Shown: positions 26,664 to 35,289 of the stretch, one piece after another
How positions within the stretch are numbered: position 1 is the stretch's first letter
Layout: the number at the start of each line of letters is the position of its first letter
Notes under the pieces: generated by a model
What the model saw: only the letters and a program-made list of their open reading frames with translations
What the model was told of the DNA's origin: nothing
Databases searched by the model: none
Source: Citricoccus sp. CH26A
GTDB taxonomy: Bacteria > Actinomycetota > Actinomycetes > Actinomycetales > Micrococcaceae
Direction of reading: 5' to 3'
Assembly (NCBI RefSeq): GCF_000224415.1
Contig: NZ_AFXQ01000007.1
Coordinates: 62,001-126,000, forward strand
Length of the DNA: 64,000 nucleotides
Translations under genes and position numbers: made by a program

Positions 26664-27600
26664 GAGGTCCACGCGCCGAGCATGCGCTGGGCGTAGCGGT
26701 CGTCCTGGTCCAGGCTGGTCCACGCCCCGAAGAAGACGTCCTCGTGCAGGGAGGGCTCCTCGGCCAGCAGGGCCCCGCAGATCGTGCGGACGGCCAGTTG
26801 CTCGTGCACCGCATCGGCCTCGACGTGTTCGGTGTAGTACTCGACCATCTCCGCCGGGAAGCCCAGGCGCTCCAGCCCGCCGGCGATCTTGCGCGACGGC
26901 GAGGAGCTGGTGGCCTCGAAGGCGGCGAGGAACCCGAGCGAGGCCGCGCGGAGCCGCCGGTTCAACCCGAACAGGGACATCACGTTGTTCTGCTCGAGGA
27001 CCTCGACCGGGACCTCGTCGATGTACGCGCCGTACTCGGCCGACAGGCCGCTGGCCGCCAGGCCCTGGGCGAAGAGGTGGGCGTGCAACCGGTGCGGGTT
27101 GCCGCCGCCGTACTCGTCGTACTGCAACTCCATCACGGCGGCCTTGACGGTGTCGGACAGGCGGGGGATGACCCAGGTGGTGTGGTCCGACTCCTTCAGG
27201 TGGTAGATCGACTTGTGGCGCAGGAACTCGCGCACCTGGTCATCGGACGCGGAGCGGTGGATGTGGGCCGCCAGCGAGGGGCCGTCGTGGTCGGCGACGA
27301 ACGCGAAGAAGTCCTCGGCAAAGTTCCCGGGCTCGGGCACCCGGGGGTCCGGGCGCGGAGCTCCCGCTCGAAGTCCTGCTCGAGGCGCCGTCGCACCGCG
27401 ATCAGCTGCGGGTCCCACTCCAGGTCGCCCGCCACGTCCTCGAAGCCCCGGTAGTGCTGTTCGTACAGGGCCCACAGGGTGATCTGCGCGTCCTCGGGGC
27501 TGCCGGCGTCCGGGGCATCGGCAGCCCGGGAGGTGTCCCCGGTGCGCAGGGACTCCAGGACGCACACGCTGAGCGGGCCGCGCGCGGTGGGGGTCAGCAT
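26660..27600 (-). pseudogene. Heme-oxygenase-like iron-containing redox enzyme, frame broken once
   Basis: From ATG 27600 (ribosome binding site GGGAGGTG) one frame gives MLTPTARGPL... to ERELRAR near codon 85. The rest lies in another frame (PDPRVPEPGNFAEDFFAFVADHD... to the stop at 26660), with likely iron ligands in HKSIYHLKESDHTTW, ELQYDEYG and HVEADAVHEQ. This is the iron-containing redox enzyme family with a heme-oxygenase-like fold, whose members are diiron oxidases or oxygenases. Restoring one base in the G/C-rich stretch 27341-27355 rejoins the frames to about 313 residues. It overlaps the CDGSH gene by 4 bases, a likely electron partner. Confidence 0.75.
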
Positions 27601-27917
27601 GGGTCCACCTCCCGCCGTGCAGTCCGGGGCAGGGCGGGCCGGGGCAGAGCAGTGGGCTGGCACATCGGTCGGTGCATCCAGATCCTCGTCTCGGTGTTAA
27701 GGACGGCGGGTAGCCGGGGTGTCCGTCACCCGCCGGTTCCGAATCTACCGTGAGTGATGCGGGCCTCATCACCCGGGGCGTGCTGGCGGGACCGATCCCG
27801 GCCCCGGACGGGTCCCCCAGGGGTGGGGGAATACTGCGCCGTGTGACCCCGGCCACGACGCCTCGGCTGCCGTCGGGTACGGTTGATGGCTCACGATCAA
27901 CGGTGGGGGACCGGACC
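27601..27917. other. Divergent spacer
   Basis: This 317-base gap separates the heme-oxygenase-like gene from the short gene at 27918. It must hold promoters for both. I find no strong consensus boxes, repeats or further genes in it. Confidence 0.5.
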
Positions 27918-28163
27918 ATGAAGAACCTGTTGGCGGAAGCACTCGAGATCCTGCGGGACACCGAGGCGAACGACACGCGCACGAAGGCTCGGGGGCGCCG
28001 TGCCCACGCCCGCGTGCTGACGATGATCAACCTCGCCGATGAGACGGCCAAGCTCAGCCGGGAGCAGCGCATCGGGAACCTGCTGGCCCTGGCGCAACTG
28101 GACAAGGATTCCGGCTGGGCGCTCGAAGAGGCCCGCCGGATGCTGTCCGAGGAGGCCGGCTAG
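27918..28163 (+). CDS. Small hypothetical protein
   Basis: An 81-residue, highly charged, probably helical protein (MKNLLAEALEILRDTEAN..., ending EEARRMLSEEAG) with no membrane segment. I do not recognise it. GGTGGGGGACC precedes the ATG at 27918; the longer in-frame reading from 27750 has no such site. It ends facing the YdjM-like gene with a short GGTCCGCGCGGACC palindrome at 28167-28180 between. Confidence 0.6.
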   Translation: MKNLLAEALEILRDTEANDTRTKARGRRAHARVLTMINLADETAKLSREQRIGNLLALAQLDKDSGWALEEARRMLSEEAG

Positions 28164-28254
28164 GCCGGTCCGCGCGGACCCCGGTTCGAGGGTGCCCTAC
28201 CGCGGGGTGCCTCCTAGGGGTCTGCCGCGGCCCGGGAGCGGAGGGCCGGATGCG

Positions 28255-29121
28255 TCAGAGCGCGGGGCCGAGGAGCTGGACGCCGACGCCCCACGCGGCA
28301 CTGAGCATGCCCACCATGGCGACCGCGGAGATCAGGGTGGCCGCCGCCCACTCACGCCGTGACCCGGTGGGGCCCAGCACGGGCAGCTTCATCCGCCCGC
28401 CACTGCTCCACATCTCCCGCACCAGCGGTGTCCGGGACAGCTCCCGTGGCCGCCGGAGGCGCACGGGCCACAGCAGGTTGCAGCCGCCGTCGGTGAGCAT
28501 GTCCCCGGCGACGTGGACCACCACGCCCACTGCCACCGCCAGCACGAACCAGGAGCTCTCCGCGCCGAGCCCCACGGTGACCAGCGCCCCGCACAGGATC
28601 CCCACCAGCCAGGGGGCCCTGCGCGCCCGGTCCGGCATGAACCGCAGTGCCTTCACGGCGAAGGCGGACAGCAGCACCGTCCCGATCCCGGCGCCCAGCT
28701 GCAACGCGCCGGCCTCGGTCGGCAGCGTCATCCGGGAGAGCAGCCACGCCATCAGGGTGAACGCGGCGATCCCCAGCAGCGAGTGCGTCCCGTTGCGGTG
28801 CCCACCGGCGGCCCGGCCGAGGATGCGGCACAACCACTCCGAGACCGGTGGCAGGGAGTGGGCGATGGAGGCGTGGCGGTGGTCGGCGTCCGGCAGCAGT
28901 GCGGCGCCGGCGGCGACGATCGCCCCGGCCAGGACCCCGAGGTCCGTAATCCCGCCCAGCAGTCCGAACCCCAGGGGGATGGACTCCGGCAGCGTCAGCA
29001 ACGCCTCGGTGCCCGTGCCGAACAGCCCGACGCCGGCCAGCGGCCCCAGCGGCAGCTCACCGTCGGCGGCGATCAGCACCCAGGCCGCCGCACCGCAGGC
29101 GGCGTGATGTGGTCCCATCAT
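28255..29121 (-). CDS. YdjM-family membrane-bound metal-dependent hydrolase
   Basis: A 288-residue protein with several membrane helices and the conserved motifs MMGPHHAACGAAAW, ALLPDADHRHASIAHSLPP, GHRNGTHSLLG and HVAGDMLTDGGCNLLWP, whose His and Asp residues match the metal-dependent hydrolase YdjM/DUF457 family. Its substrate is unknown; relatives are sometimes induced by DNA damage. GAGGAGGGGACC lies upstream of the ATG. Confidence 0.85.
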   Translation of the reverse strand: MMGPHHAACGAAAWVLIAADGELPLGPLAGVGLFGTGTEALLTLPESIPLGFGLLGGITDLGVLAGAIVAAGAALLPDADHRHASIAHSLPPVSEWLCRILGRAAGGHRNGTHSLLGIAAFTLMAWLLSRMTLPTEAGALQLGAGIGTVLLSAFAVKALRFMPDRARRAPWLVGILCGALVTVGLGAESSWFVLAVAVGVVVHVAGDMLTDGGCNLLWPVRLRRPRELSRTPLVREMWSSGGRMKLPVLGPTGSRREWAAATLISAVAMVGMLSAAWGVGVQLLGPAL

Positions 29122-29511
29122 GGGCGGGGTCCCCTCCTCGCAGATCAGGTGGGGTGCCGCTACGGCGGCACCCCGGAACGCCCTCGGGACCGCACCGGAG
29201 GGCCGGTTCCGACGGCATCCAACATCTGACCACAGGGGACGGACGGGTTTAGTTGTCGCGGGGCCGCGTCCTGCGGACACCCCTGCGGGGGTGGTCATCC
29301 GCGGTGTCATCCACCGGTCGGGGACAGTCGCCGGAGGTGTCCTGCAACCTTTTCGGCTCCGGAGCGGTAATTCGTGCGTAACCGTCGAGATGTACCCGTC
29401 GATTTCCACCCCAGGTCCGGCGTCGACCCCATCGGTTCCCGGACCGCGGCGAGCACCGCCACCACCATGCTCGGGGTTCGCCGCTGCTCGAACAGAAAAG
29501 GTGACGCAGTC
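29122..29511. other. Divergent promoter region between YdjM-like and WhiB-like genes
   Basis: A 390-base gap. The open frame extending upstream of the WhiB-like start is ignored because the ATG at 29512 has a good ribosome binding site (AAAGGTGA). Promoters for both genes must be here, but I see no clear consensus or repeat. Confidence 0.5.
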
Positions 29512-30153
29512 ATGGCCATCATGAACCCCGCACTCCGAGACGCCGCGGACGCGTTCCGGGGCCGCCCGGCACCAGGGGGTGCCCGCTCGGGCGTCCCCGC
29601 GCAGGGCGTCACTCCTCGAGGCGCCCGCGCGGTCGGCGTTCCCTCTCCGGGTGTCGCCGAGCCTGACGTCCCGGGGCTGGGTGTCGCGGACGCCGAGGTC
29701 ACAGCCCCCGGCACCCCAGGCTCCGGCATCACCATCCCCAGCCTCCCAGCCTCCGGCCGCCCGGCATCCATAGCTCCCGGGCCACGCGGGCCGGTGCGGG
29801 ACCTGCCCCGCGGTCCGATGCCGCCGCTGACCGCGCTCACCGCGCACCCCTCCGAGGGGTGGAAGCCCGAGGGGGACTGGAAGCTGTACGCCGAGTGCGG
29901 TCCGGGTGACACCGAGCTCTTCTTCTCGAAGGACCCCATGGAGAAGAAAGCGGCCCTGGCGATCTGCAACGACTGCCCCGTGGTCAGCGAGTGCCTCGCG
30001 GAGGCGATGACGCAGGAGACGGGAGTGGACCTGCACGGCCGGTATGGCATCCGCGGTGGGACCACCCCGGTCCAGCGGCGGGAGCTGGCCCGCAGCCTGA
30101 ACCAGCGGCCGGTGAAGCCGCGCCGCAACACACCGACCTCGAAGGCCGGGTGA
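29512..30153 (+). CDS. WhiB-like iron-sulfur protein with long Pro/Gly-rich N-terminus
   Basis: The C-terminal 90 residues of this 213-residue protein form a WhiB domain: Cys129, Cys152, Cys155 and Cys161 in C-x22-C-x2-C-x5-C spacing bind a 4Fe-4S cluster. The following turn reads GIRGG (179-183) where WhiB proteins normally have G(V/I)WGG, so the Trp used in sigma-factor contact is an Arg. Residues 20-110 are an unusual low-complexity Pro/Gly/Val/Ala stretch; most WhiB proteins total 80-130 residues. It probably acts as a transcription regulator through the sigma factor, but the changed turn may alter this. Confidence 0.85.
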   Translation: MAIMNPALRDAADAFRGRPAPGGARSGVPAQGVTPRGARAVGVPSPGVAEPDVPGLGVADAEVTAPGTPGSGITIPSLPASGRPASIAPGPRGPVRDLPRGPMPPLTALTAHPSEGWKPEGDWKLYAECGPGDTELFFSKDPMEKKAALAICNDCPVVSECLAEAMTQETGVDLHGRYGIRGGTTPVQRRELARSLNQRPVKPRRNTPTSKAG

Positions 30154-30196
30154 GCGGCGCGGCCCGTGGCAGCACGTCAGGGTGCCGCCGCGGCGG

Positions 30197-31591
30197 TCAC
30201 CGGTGCCGCAGCGGCTGGCGGCTGGTCTCCGCCGCCAGGGCGACGGCGACGAACGAGACGGCGGCGGCCGCCATCAGGTACCAGCCCGGGGCCAGGTCGC
30301 TGCCGGAGGTGGCGATCAGCCAGGTGGCCACGAGTGGCGCCGTCCCGCCGAAGATAGCGTTGGAGAGGTTGAAGCTGACCGCGAAGCCGGAATAACGGAC
30401 CTTGGTCGGGAACATCTCGGCCAGGAAGCTGGGCAGGGTGCCGTCGTTGAGGGTCAGCAGGGCGCCGAGCAGGATCTGGACGAGGACGATCACGAGGAAG
30501 TTCCCGGTGCCCAGCAGGGAGAACGCCGGGATCGTCAGCACGATGAACAGGATGGAGGCGCTGATCAGCACCTTCTTCCGGCCGAAGCGGTCCGAGAGCA
30601 TGCCGGTGAGGAAGATGAACCCGATGTAGGTCAGCAGCGCCACGGTCGTGGCGATGTAGGAGAGGGTGGCGTTCAGGCCGATCTCCTGGGAGAGGTAGGT
30701 CGGCATGTAGCTGAGGATGACGTAGAAGCCGACGGCATTGAGCAGGACGGCACCGCAGGCCACCAGCAGGCTCCGCCAGTGCTTTCTGAACAGGTCGCTC
30801 ACGGGGGCCTTGACGGCCTCATCCTCCTCGGCGAGCTCGCGGAAGACCGGGGTGTCCTCCAGCTTGTTGCGGATGTAGCGGCCGATCAGGCCCATGGGCG
30901 CGGCCAGGAGGAAGGGCAGTCGCCAGCCCCAGTCGCTCATCTGCTGGGAGTCGAGCAGTCCCGTGAGCAGCGCGGCGATGAGGGAGCCCAGGAGCAGGCC
31001 GGCGGCGGTGGAGGCCGGGACGACGGCCCCGAAGAGACCGCGCCGGTTGGCCGGGGCGTACTCGACCAGGAAGGCGGAGGCGCCGGCGTACTCGCCGGAG
31101 GCGGAGAATCCCTGGACCACCCGCAGCAGCAGCAGGATGATCGGCGCCCAGATCCCGATGGCCGCGTAGGAGGGGATGAGGGCGATGCAGAACGTCGCCA
31201 GCGACATCAGCAGAATCGACCAGGACAGGGCCGTCCGCCGGCCGATGCGGTCGCCGAGGTGACCCCAGACGAAGCCGCCCAGGGGCCGGACGAGGAAGGA
31301 GATCGCGAACAGGGCGAAGGTGAGCATGAGGCCGGTCTGCGGATCGGACTCGGGGAAGAACACCGCGGTGATGGTGACCGCGAGATAGCCGTAGACGGCG
31401 TAGTCGAACCACTCGACGAAGTTGCCGATGAAGCTGGCGGCAACCACCCGGCGTCGGGTGGAACGGATCTCCTCGGGGCGGGGCTGCCCGCTGAGGGAGA
31501 GATCGGGGGCGTCGTCGCCCGGTGTGCCGGAACCGGGATGCTGGCTGGTGAGGGGTTGAGAGGCAGCGCCGGAGGAGGAGTTTCGGATCAT
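30197..31591 (-). CDS. MHS-family major facilitator transporter
   Basis: A 464-residue twelve-helix MFS protein with motif A GHLGDRIGRRTAL and the N-terminal FIGNFVEWFDYAVYGYLAV typical of the metabolite:H+ symporter group (ProP, ShiA, KgtP). It imports an organic acid, osmolyte or aromatic compound with protons. The ATG at 31591 has a modest GGGTGG upstream; a longer start at 31627 is less likely. TTGCAAC-type half sites lie just upstream, between it and the divergent PheC-like gene. Confidence 0.85.
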   Translation of the reverse strand: MIRNSSSGAASQPLTSQHPGSGTPGDDAPDLSLSGQPRPEEIRSTRRRVVAASFIGNFVEWFDYAVYGYLAVTITAVFFPESDPQTGLMLTFALFAISFLVRPLGGFVWGHLGDRIGRRTALSWSILLMSLATFCIALIPSYAAIGIWAPIILLLLRVVQGFSASGEYAGASAFLVEYAPANRRGLFGAVVPASTAAGLLLGSLIAALLTGLLDSQQMSDWGWRLPFLLAAPMGLIGRYIRNKLEDTPVFRELAEEDEAVKAPVSDLFRKHWRSLLVACGAVLLNAVGFYVILSYMPTYLSQEIGLNATLSYIATTVALLTYIGFIFLTGMLSDRFGRKKVLISASILFIVLTIPAFSLLGTGNFLVIVLVQILLGALLTLNDGTLPSFLAEMFPTKVRYSGFAVSFNLSNAIFGGTAPLVATWLIATSGSDLAPGWYLMAAAAVSFVAVALAAETSRQPLRHR

Positions 31592-31611
31592 GTGTAACCA
31601 CCCAGGTTGAG

Positions 31612-31637
31612 GTTGCAGGATTTGCAACGAGGTTGCA
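31612..31637. promoter_or_regulatory. Candidate operator with three TTGCAAC-type half sites
   Basis: GTTGCA (31612-31617) and TGCAAC (31623-31628) form a palindrome with a 5-base spacer, and a third half site GTTGCA follows at 31632-31637. They begin about 20 bases before the MHS transporter start, a good position for a repressor. Confidence 0.5.
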
Positions 31638-31763
31638 TAGATGGAAGCATGTGACCCGAGTCACGTCAAGGGACGGGCCGCGTGGCGGGTGCGCCGGTGC
31701 GGGGACCGCGGGGTGCGCCTGCATAGTATGAGCCAGGTCACCTCTGCCACCCTCAGGAGCCCC

Positions 31764-32642
31764 ATGAGAACCCGAATGACGCCATTCCGCCCCGCCCTGG
31801 CCCTGCTGGGCCTGGCCGCCCTCACGCTCACCGGTTGTGCCGACCAGATCAGGGGCGCCCAGGGTGACGCGGCGGGTTCACCGGTGCCCGCCGTGGGTGC
31901 GGGTGACTCCACCGGCGCCTCGCGGCTGGACGCCATCAAGGACTCCGGCCGTCTCACGGTCTGCACCACCGGGGACTATCCGCCCTTCACCGAGCAGGCG
32001 GAGGGGTCCGGGGAGTTCACGGGCATCGACGTGGACATGGCCAGGGACCTCGCCGAGACCCTCGGCGTCGAGGTCGAGTGGGTCCAGACCAGTTGGAAGA
32101 CCCTCATGGACGACTACCTCGCCGGCTGTGACATCGCGGTCGGCGGCATCTCGATGAACCCCGAGCGTGCTGAACAGGTCTTCTTCACCGCCCCGACCCT
32201 GGAGGACGGCAAGACGCCCATCGCGCGCTGCGAGGACGCCGGGAAGTACCGGTCCATCGAGGACATCAACCGTCCCGGCGTCACCTCGATCTTCCCGGAG
32301 GGAGGCACCAACGAGAAGTTCGCCCGCGAGCACTACCCCGAGGGCGAGCTGAAGACCCACGACAACCTGACGATCTTCGACGAGATCGTGGCCGGCCGCG
32401 CCGACGTGATGACCACCGACCGCTCGGAGGTGCTGTACATCGACCACGAGTACGAGGAGCTCTGCGCGGTCAACCCGGACGAGCCCTTCGACTACTTCCA
32501 GAAGGGCTACATGCTCCCGCAGGGGGACGTGGTCTTCAAGCACTACGTGGACCAGTGGCTGGACATCGCCCTGAACGACGGCACCTATGACGAGATCGCC
32601 CGCCCCTGGATCGGCGACGTGGATCTGACGCTGGAGCGCTGA
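31764..32642 (+). CDS. Cyclohexadienyl-dehydratase (PheC)-like binding lipoprotein
   Basis: A 292-residue lipoprotein (lipobox LTGC, Cys25) of the family-3 solute-binding fold. The C-terminal half (YRSIEDINRPGVTSIFPEGGTNEKFAREHYP, IFDEIVAGRADVMTTDRSEV, DQWLDIALNDGTYDEIARPWI) resembles exported PheC cyclohexadienyl dehydratase, which converts arogenate or prephenate, rather than ordinary amino-acid binding proteins. No ABC permease or ATPase is adjacent, which fits an enzyme or orphan receptor. AGGAG precedes the ATG. It is divergent from the MHS transporter. Confidence 0.75.
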   Translation: MRTRMTPFRPALALLGLAALTLTGCADQIRGAQGDAAGSPVPAVGAGDSTGASRLDAIKDSGRLTVCTTGDYPPFTEQAEGSGEFTGIDVDMARDLAETLGVEVEWVQTSWKTLMDDYLAGCDIAVGGISMNPERAEQVFFTAPTLEDGKTPIARCEDAGKYRSIEDINRPGVTSIFPEGGTNEKFAREHYPEGELKTHDNLTIFDEIVAGRADVMTTDRSEVLYIDHEYEELCAVNPDEPFDYFQKGYMLPQGDVVFKHYVDQWLDIALNDGTYDEIARPWIGDVDLTLER

Positions 32643-32670
32643 GCCGACGGCGCCGTGCGGGCCGCCGGCC

Positions 32671-33717
32671 TCAGGCGGCGGGGGCCTCCTGGGCCCGGCG
32701 GCCCCGGCGCTGGCGGAGCACCACGGCCGCACCGGAGGATCCCAGCAGGACCAGGCCGGCCACCAGGGTGGCGCCGCCGGCGCCGAGGGAGCCGTCGGTC
32801 CACTCGATGAGCGCCTCCGTGACCGCGGTGGTCAGGGCGATGACCCCCACGGCCAGGAAGGGCCACCAGCCACGCCACCAGTACAGGCCGAACAGCGCCA
32901 GGGCGACGACGAACGTCACCGCGTACGCCCAGCCGGGTTCAGGATGCGCCAGGAGGATCTGCGCCCCCAGGAGCAGCAGCACTGCCCCGACCGTCCCGCC
33001 CAGCTGGGGTTCGGCCCACCACCGACCGAGCAGGGAGAGGGCGAGCCATGCGGCGCCCACCGCCAGGATCAGCACGGCGCGCAGCACCTCTGCACGGTAG
33101 CCATCGCCCGTCCAGACACTGGTGAGGAACACGACGGTGGCCAGCGCCAGCGCCAGGTGCAGCAGCGGCGAGGGGGCCAGCACGTAGCCGACCAGCAGGA
33201 TGACCAGGGCCAGCACCACCCCGGAGGTCATGGACACGTTGTGCAGGTCGTAGGACGGCGGCGGGAAGTTCTCGTGCAGGATCCAGCTGCCCAGCGCGAC
33301 GCCGGCCGCGATGGACGCCGCGACCACGAGCGTCCCGGCCAAGAACCGGGGACGCGGGCCGAGCCGCTCGCGCAGCAGCCAGGCGCCGCCCGCGGCCCGG
33401 ACGATCACGAGGGCACCGGCCAGGAGCACGGCGGCGATGCCCCCGAGGATCAGGCTGCGCTGGAGGGCCGTGAGATCGCCCCAGTACTGCGCGGCAAGCA
33501 GGATGACCGCGACGACGACCAGCGCGGCACCCGCGTAGGCGATCACCTCGGTCAGTCGCGGGCCCGTCCGCCGGCGTTCCTCCGGAGCGCCGACGGCACC
33601 GGGCGGGGCGAGCTGGCGCTCGACGACGGAGACGGCGTCCTCCGCACGCTGTGCGTCCACCAGGCCGGCATCCACCAGGCCCGTGACGATCCGGCGCGAG
33701 GTCCCCTGCTCATTCAT
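32671..33717 (-). CDS. DUF2157-like multi-helix membrane protein
   Basis: A 348-residue protein with a charged N-terminal 50 residues and about ten hydrophobic helices, matching the style of DUF2157 membrane proteins of unknown function. TATGCT on the minus strand (33729-33724) ends six bases before the ATG, so the gene is probably leaderless. It faces the PheC-like gene with only 28 bases between stops. Confidence 0.6.
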   Translation of the reverse strand: MNEQGTSRRIVTGLVDAGLVDAQRAEDAVSVVERQLAPPGAVGAPEERRRTGPRLTEVIAYAGAALVVVAVILLAAQYWGDLTALQRSLILGGIAAVLLAGALVIVRAAGGAWLLRERLGPRPRFLAGTLVVAASIAAGVALGSWILHENFPPPSYDLHNVSMTSGVVLALVILLVGYVLAPSPLLHLALALATVVFLTSVWTGDGYRAEVLRAVLILAVGAAWLALSLLGRWWAEPQLGGTVGAVLLLLGAQILLAHPEPGWAYAVTFVVALALFGLYWWRGWWPFLAVGVIALTTAVTEALIEWTDGSLGAGGATLVAGLVLLGSSGAAVVLRQRRGRRAQEAPAA

Positions 33718-33805
33718 GCGCGAAGCATAACCCTCCGGCGACGCTCCGGGTCAGGCCCCGGTCCCGGTCCCGGTCAGGTCCGGGCCGGTCTGCTGCTGGG
33801 CCGTC

Positions 33806-35134
33806 TCAGGCCTGGGTCCGGGTGAAGGCGCCGATGCCGGTGAGGGTGCGGCCGATGGTGAGTTGGTGGACCTCGTCGGTGCCCTCATAGGTGCGCACGG
33901 ACTCGAGGTTGTTGGCGTGGCGCAGCGGGGAGTGCTCCAGGGTGATCCCGTTGCCCCCGAGCATCTCCCTCGCCTCGCGGGCGATGCCGATCGCGACCCG
34001 GCAGTTGTCCAGCTTCCCGGTGGAGATCATCGCCGGGGTCAGCGCCTTGGGGTCGGTGTCCTTGACCCGGCCGATCTGGTGGGCCAGCAGGTAGCCCTTG
34101 TTGATCGCCACCGCCATGTCCGCCAGCTTGGCCTGCGTCAACTGGTAGGACGCCAGCGGGGCCCCGAACTGTTCCCGGCCCAGCGTGTAGTCCAACACCG
34201 CGTTGAACGAGTCCCGCGCGGCGCCCATCACGCCCCAGATGATCCCGTAGCGGGCCTCGTTCAGGCACTGGAACGGGCCCTTCAGCCCGACCGCGCTCTC
34301 GGCCGGCAGGATCGCCTCCGCGGGCAGGCGCACTCCATCGAGGTGGATCTCGCACTGCACCGAGGCCCGCATCGACAGCTTGGACCCGATCGCCTCGGCG
34401 GAGAACCCGGGGGTGTTCGTGGGCACCACGAAACCGCGCACCCCACGGCCGTCGCCGTGCTCACCGGTCTGGGCCCAGATGATCGCCACATCGGCCAGGG
34501 TCGCCAACCCGATCCACCGCTTGGTCCCGGTCAGCACCCAGTCCCCACCCGGCTCCTGACGGGCGGTGGTTCTCATCGAGGCCGGGTCCGAGCCGGCCCC
34601 GGGCTCGGTGAGCCCGAAGCAGCCGATCGCCTCACCGGCGGCCATGGCCGGCAGCCACTGGTTCTTCTGGTCCTCGGAGCCGTGCTTGTGGATCGCGCTC
34701 ATCGCCAGCGAGCCCTGCACCGAGACGAAGGTCCGCAGCCCGGAGTCCCCGGCCTCCAGCTCCTGGGCCGCCAACCCGTACTGAACCGCCGAGCGGCCCG
34801 CGCACCCGTACCCGTCCAGGTGCATGCCCAGCACCCCCAGCTTCCCCAGTTCCGGGACGATCTCACGCGGGAACACCGCCGCCTCGTACCAGTCGGCGAT
34901 GTTCGGACGGATCACCTCGTCCACCAGGGACCGGACCTCCAGGGCCAGGTCCTTCTCCTGGTCGGAGAACAACCCGTCCATCCCCGTCAGGTCCACCGGA
35001 CCCAGGAACGAGGCCGAGAGATCCCCCGACGCAGACCGACCGGTGGAAGTGGCAACCGAGGCGGTGGCCGCGTCGGCGGTCGATGCGGTGGCCGGGGTGG
35101 ACGGGGTGTTGTCAGTGGCGGTGTTCGCGGTCAT
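33806..35134 (-). CDS. gcdH: Glutaryl-CoA dehydrogenase-type acyl-CoA dehydrogenase
   Basis: A 442-residue FAD enzyme. The MHLDGYGCAGRSAVQYGLAAQELEAGDSGLRTFVSVQGSLAM stretch, GCFGLTEPGAGSDP and catalytic Glu in RTYEGTDEVHQL mark the glutaryl-CoA dehydrogenase branch, which oxidises and decarboxylates glutaryl-CoA to crotonyl-CoA. The first 45 or so residues are Thr/Ala/Ser-rich and not needed for the fold. AAGGACC precedes ATG 35134. It follows a CoA-transferase gene on the same strand, giving a compact route from glutarate. Confidence 0.85.
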   Translation of the reverse strand: MTANTATDNTPSTPATASTADAATASVATSTGRSASGDLSASFLGPVDLTGMDGLFSDQEKDLALEVRSLVDEVIRPNIADWYEAAVFPREIVPELGKLGVLGMHLDGYGCAGRSAVQYGLAAQELEAGDSGLRTFVSVQGSLAMSAIHKHGSEDQKNQWLPAMAAGEAIGCFGLTEPGAGSDPASMRTTARQEPGGDWVLTGTKRWIGLATLADVAIIWAQTGEHGDGRGVRGFVVPTNTPGFSAEAIGSKLSMRASVQCEIHLDGVRLPAEAILPAESAVGLKGPFQCLNEARYGIIWGVMGAARDSFNAVLDYTLGREQFGAPLASYQLTQAKLADMAVAINKGYLLAHQIGRVKDTDPKALTPAMISTGKLDNCRVAIGIAREAREMLGGNGITLEHSPLRHANNLESVRTYEGTDEVHQLTIGRTLTGIGAFTRTQA

Positions 35135-35149
35135 GTCAGGTCCTTGATC

Positions 35150-35204
35150 GGGGAGAACGGAAGAGGGGGCGGGGAGAACGGAAGAGGGGCGGGGAGAACG
35201 GAAG
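35150..35204. repeat. Three tandem copies of GGGGAGAACGGAAG
   Basis: Copies start at 35150, 35171 and 35191 (period 20-21 bases) in the 155-base gap between the CoA-transferase stop and the dehydrogenase start. A degenerate fourth copy may follow. The helical period of two turns could matter if it is a binding array. Confidence 0.75.
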
Positions 35205-35289
35205 CGGGGAACGGGGGAAGCGGGAGTGTGGACAGGAGGGTTGACACGGCGGGAGGGAACCGCGGCCTGCACGCCTCAGCGGGAGCGGG

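Noticed and set aside
30182-31597. 471-residue plus-strand frame opposite the MHS transporter
   Set aside because: It is a shadow composed mostly of Gly, Glu, Asp, Gln and Arg; the minus-strand transporter has clear MFS motifs.
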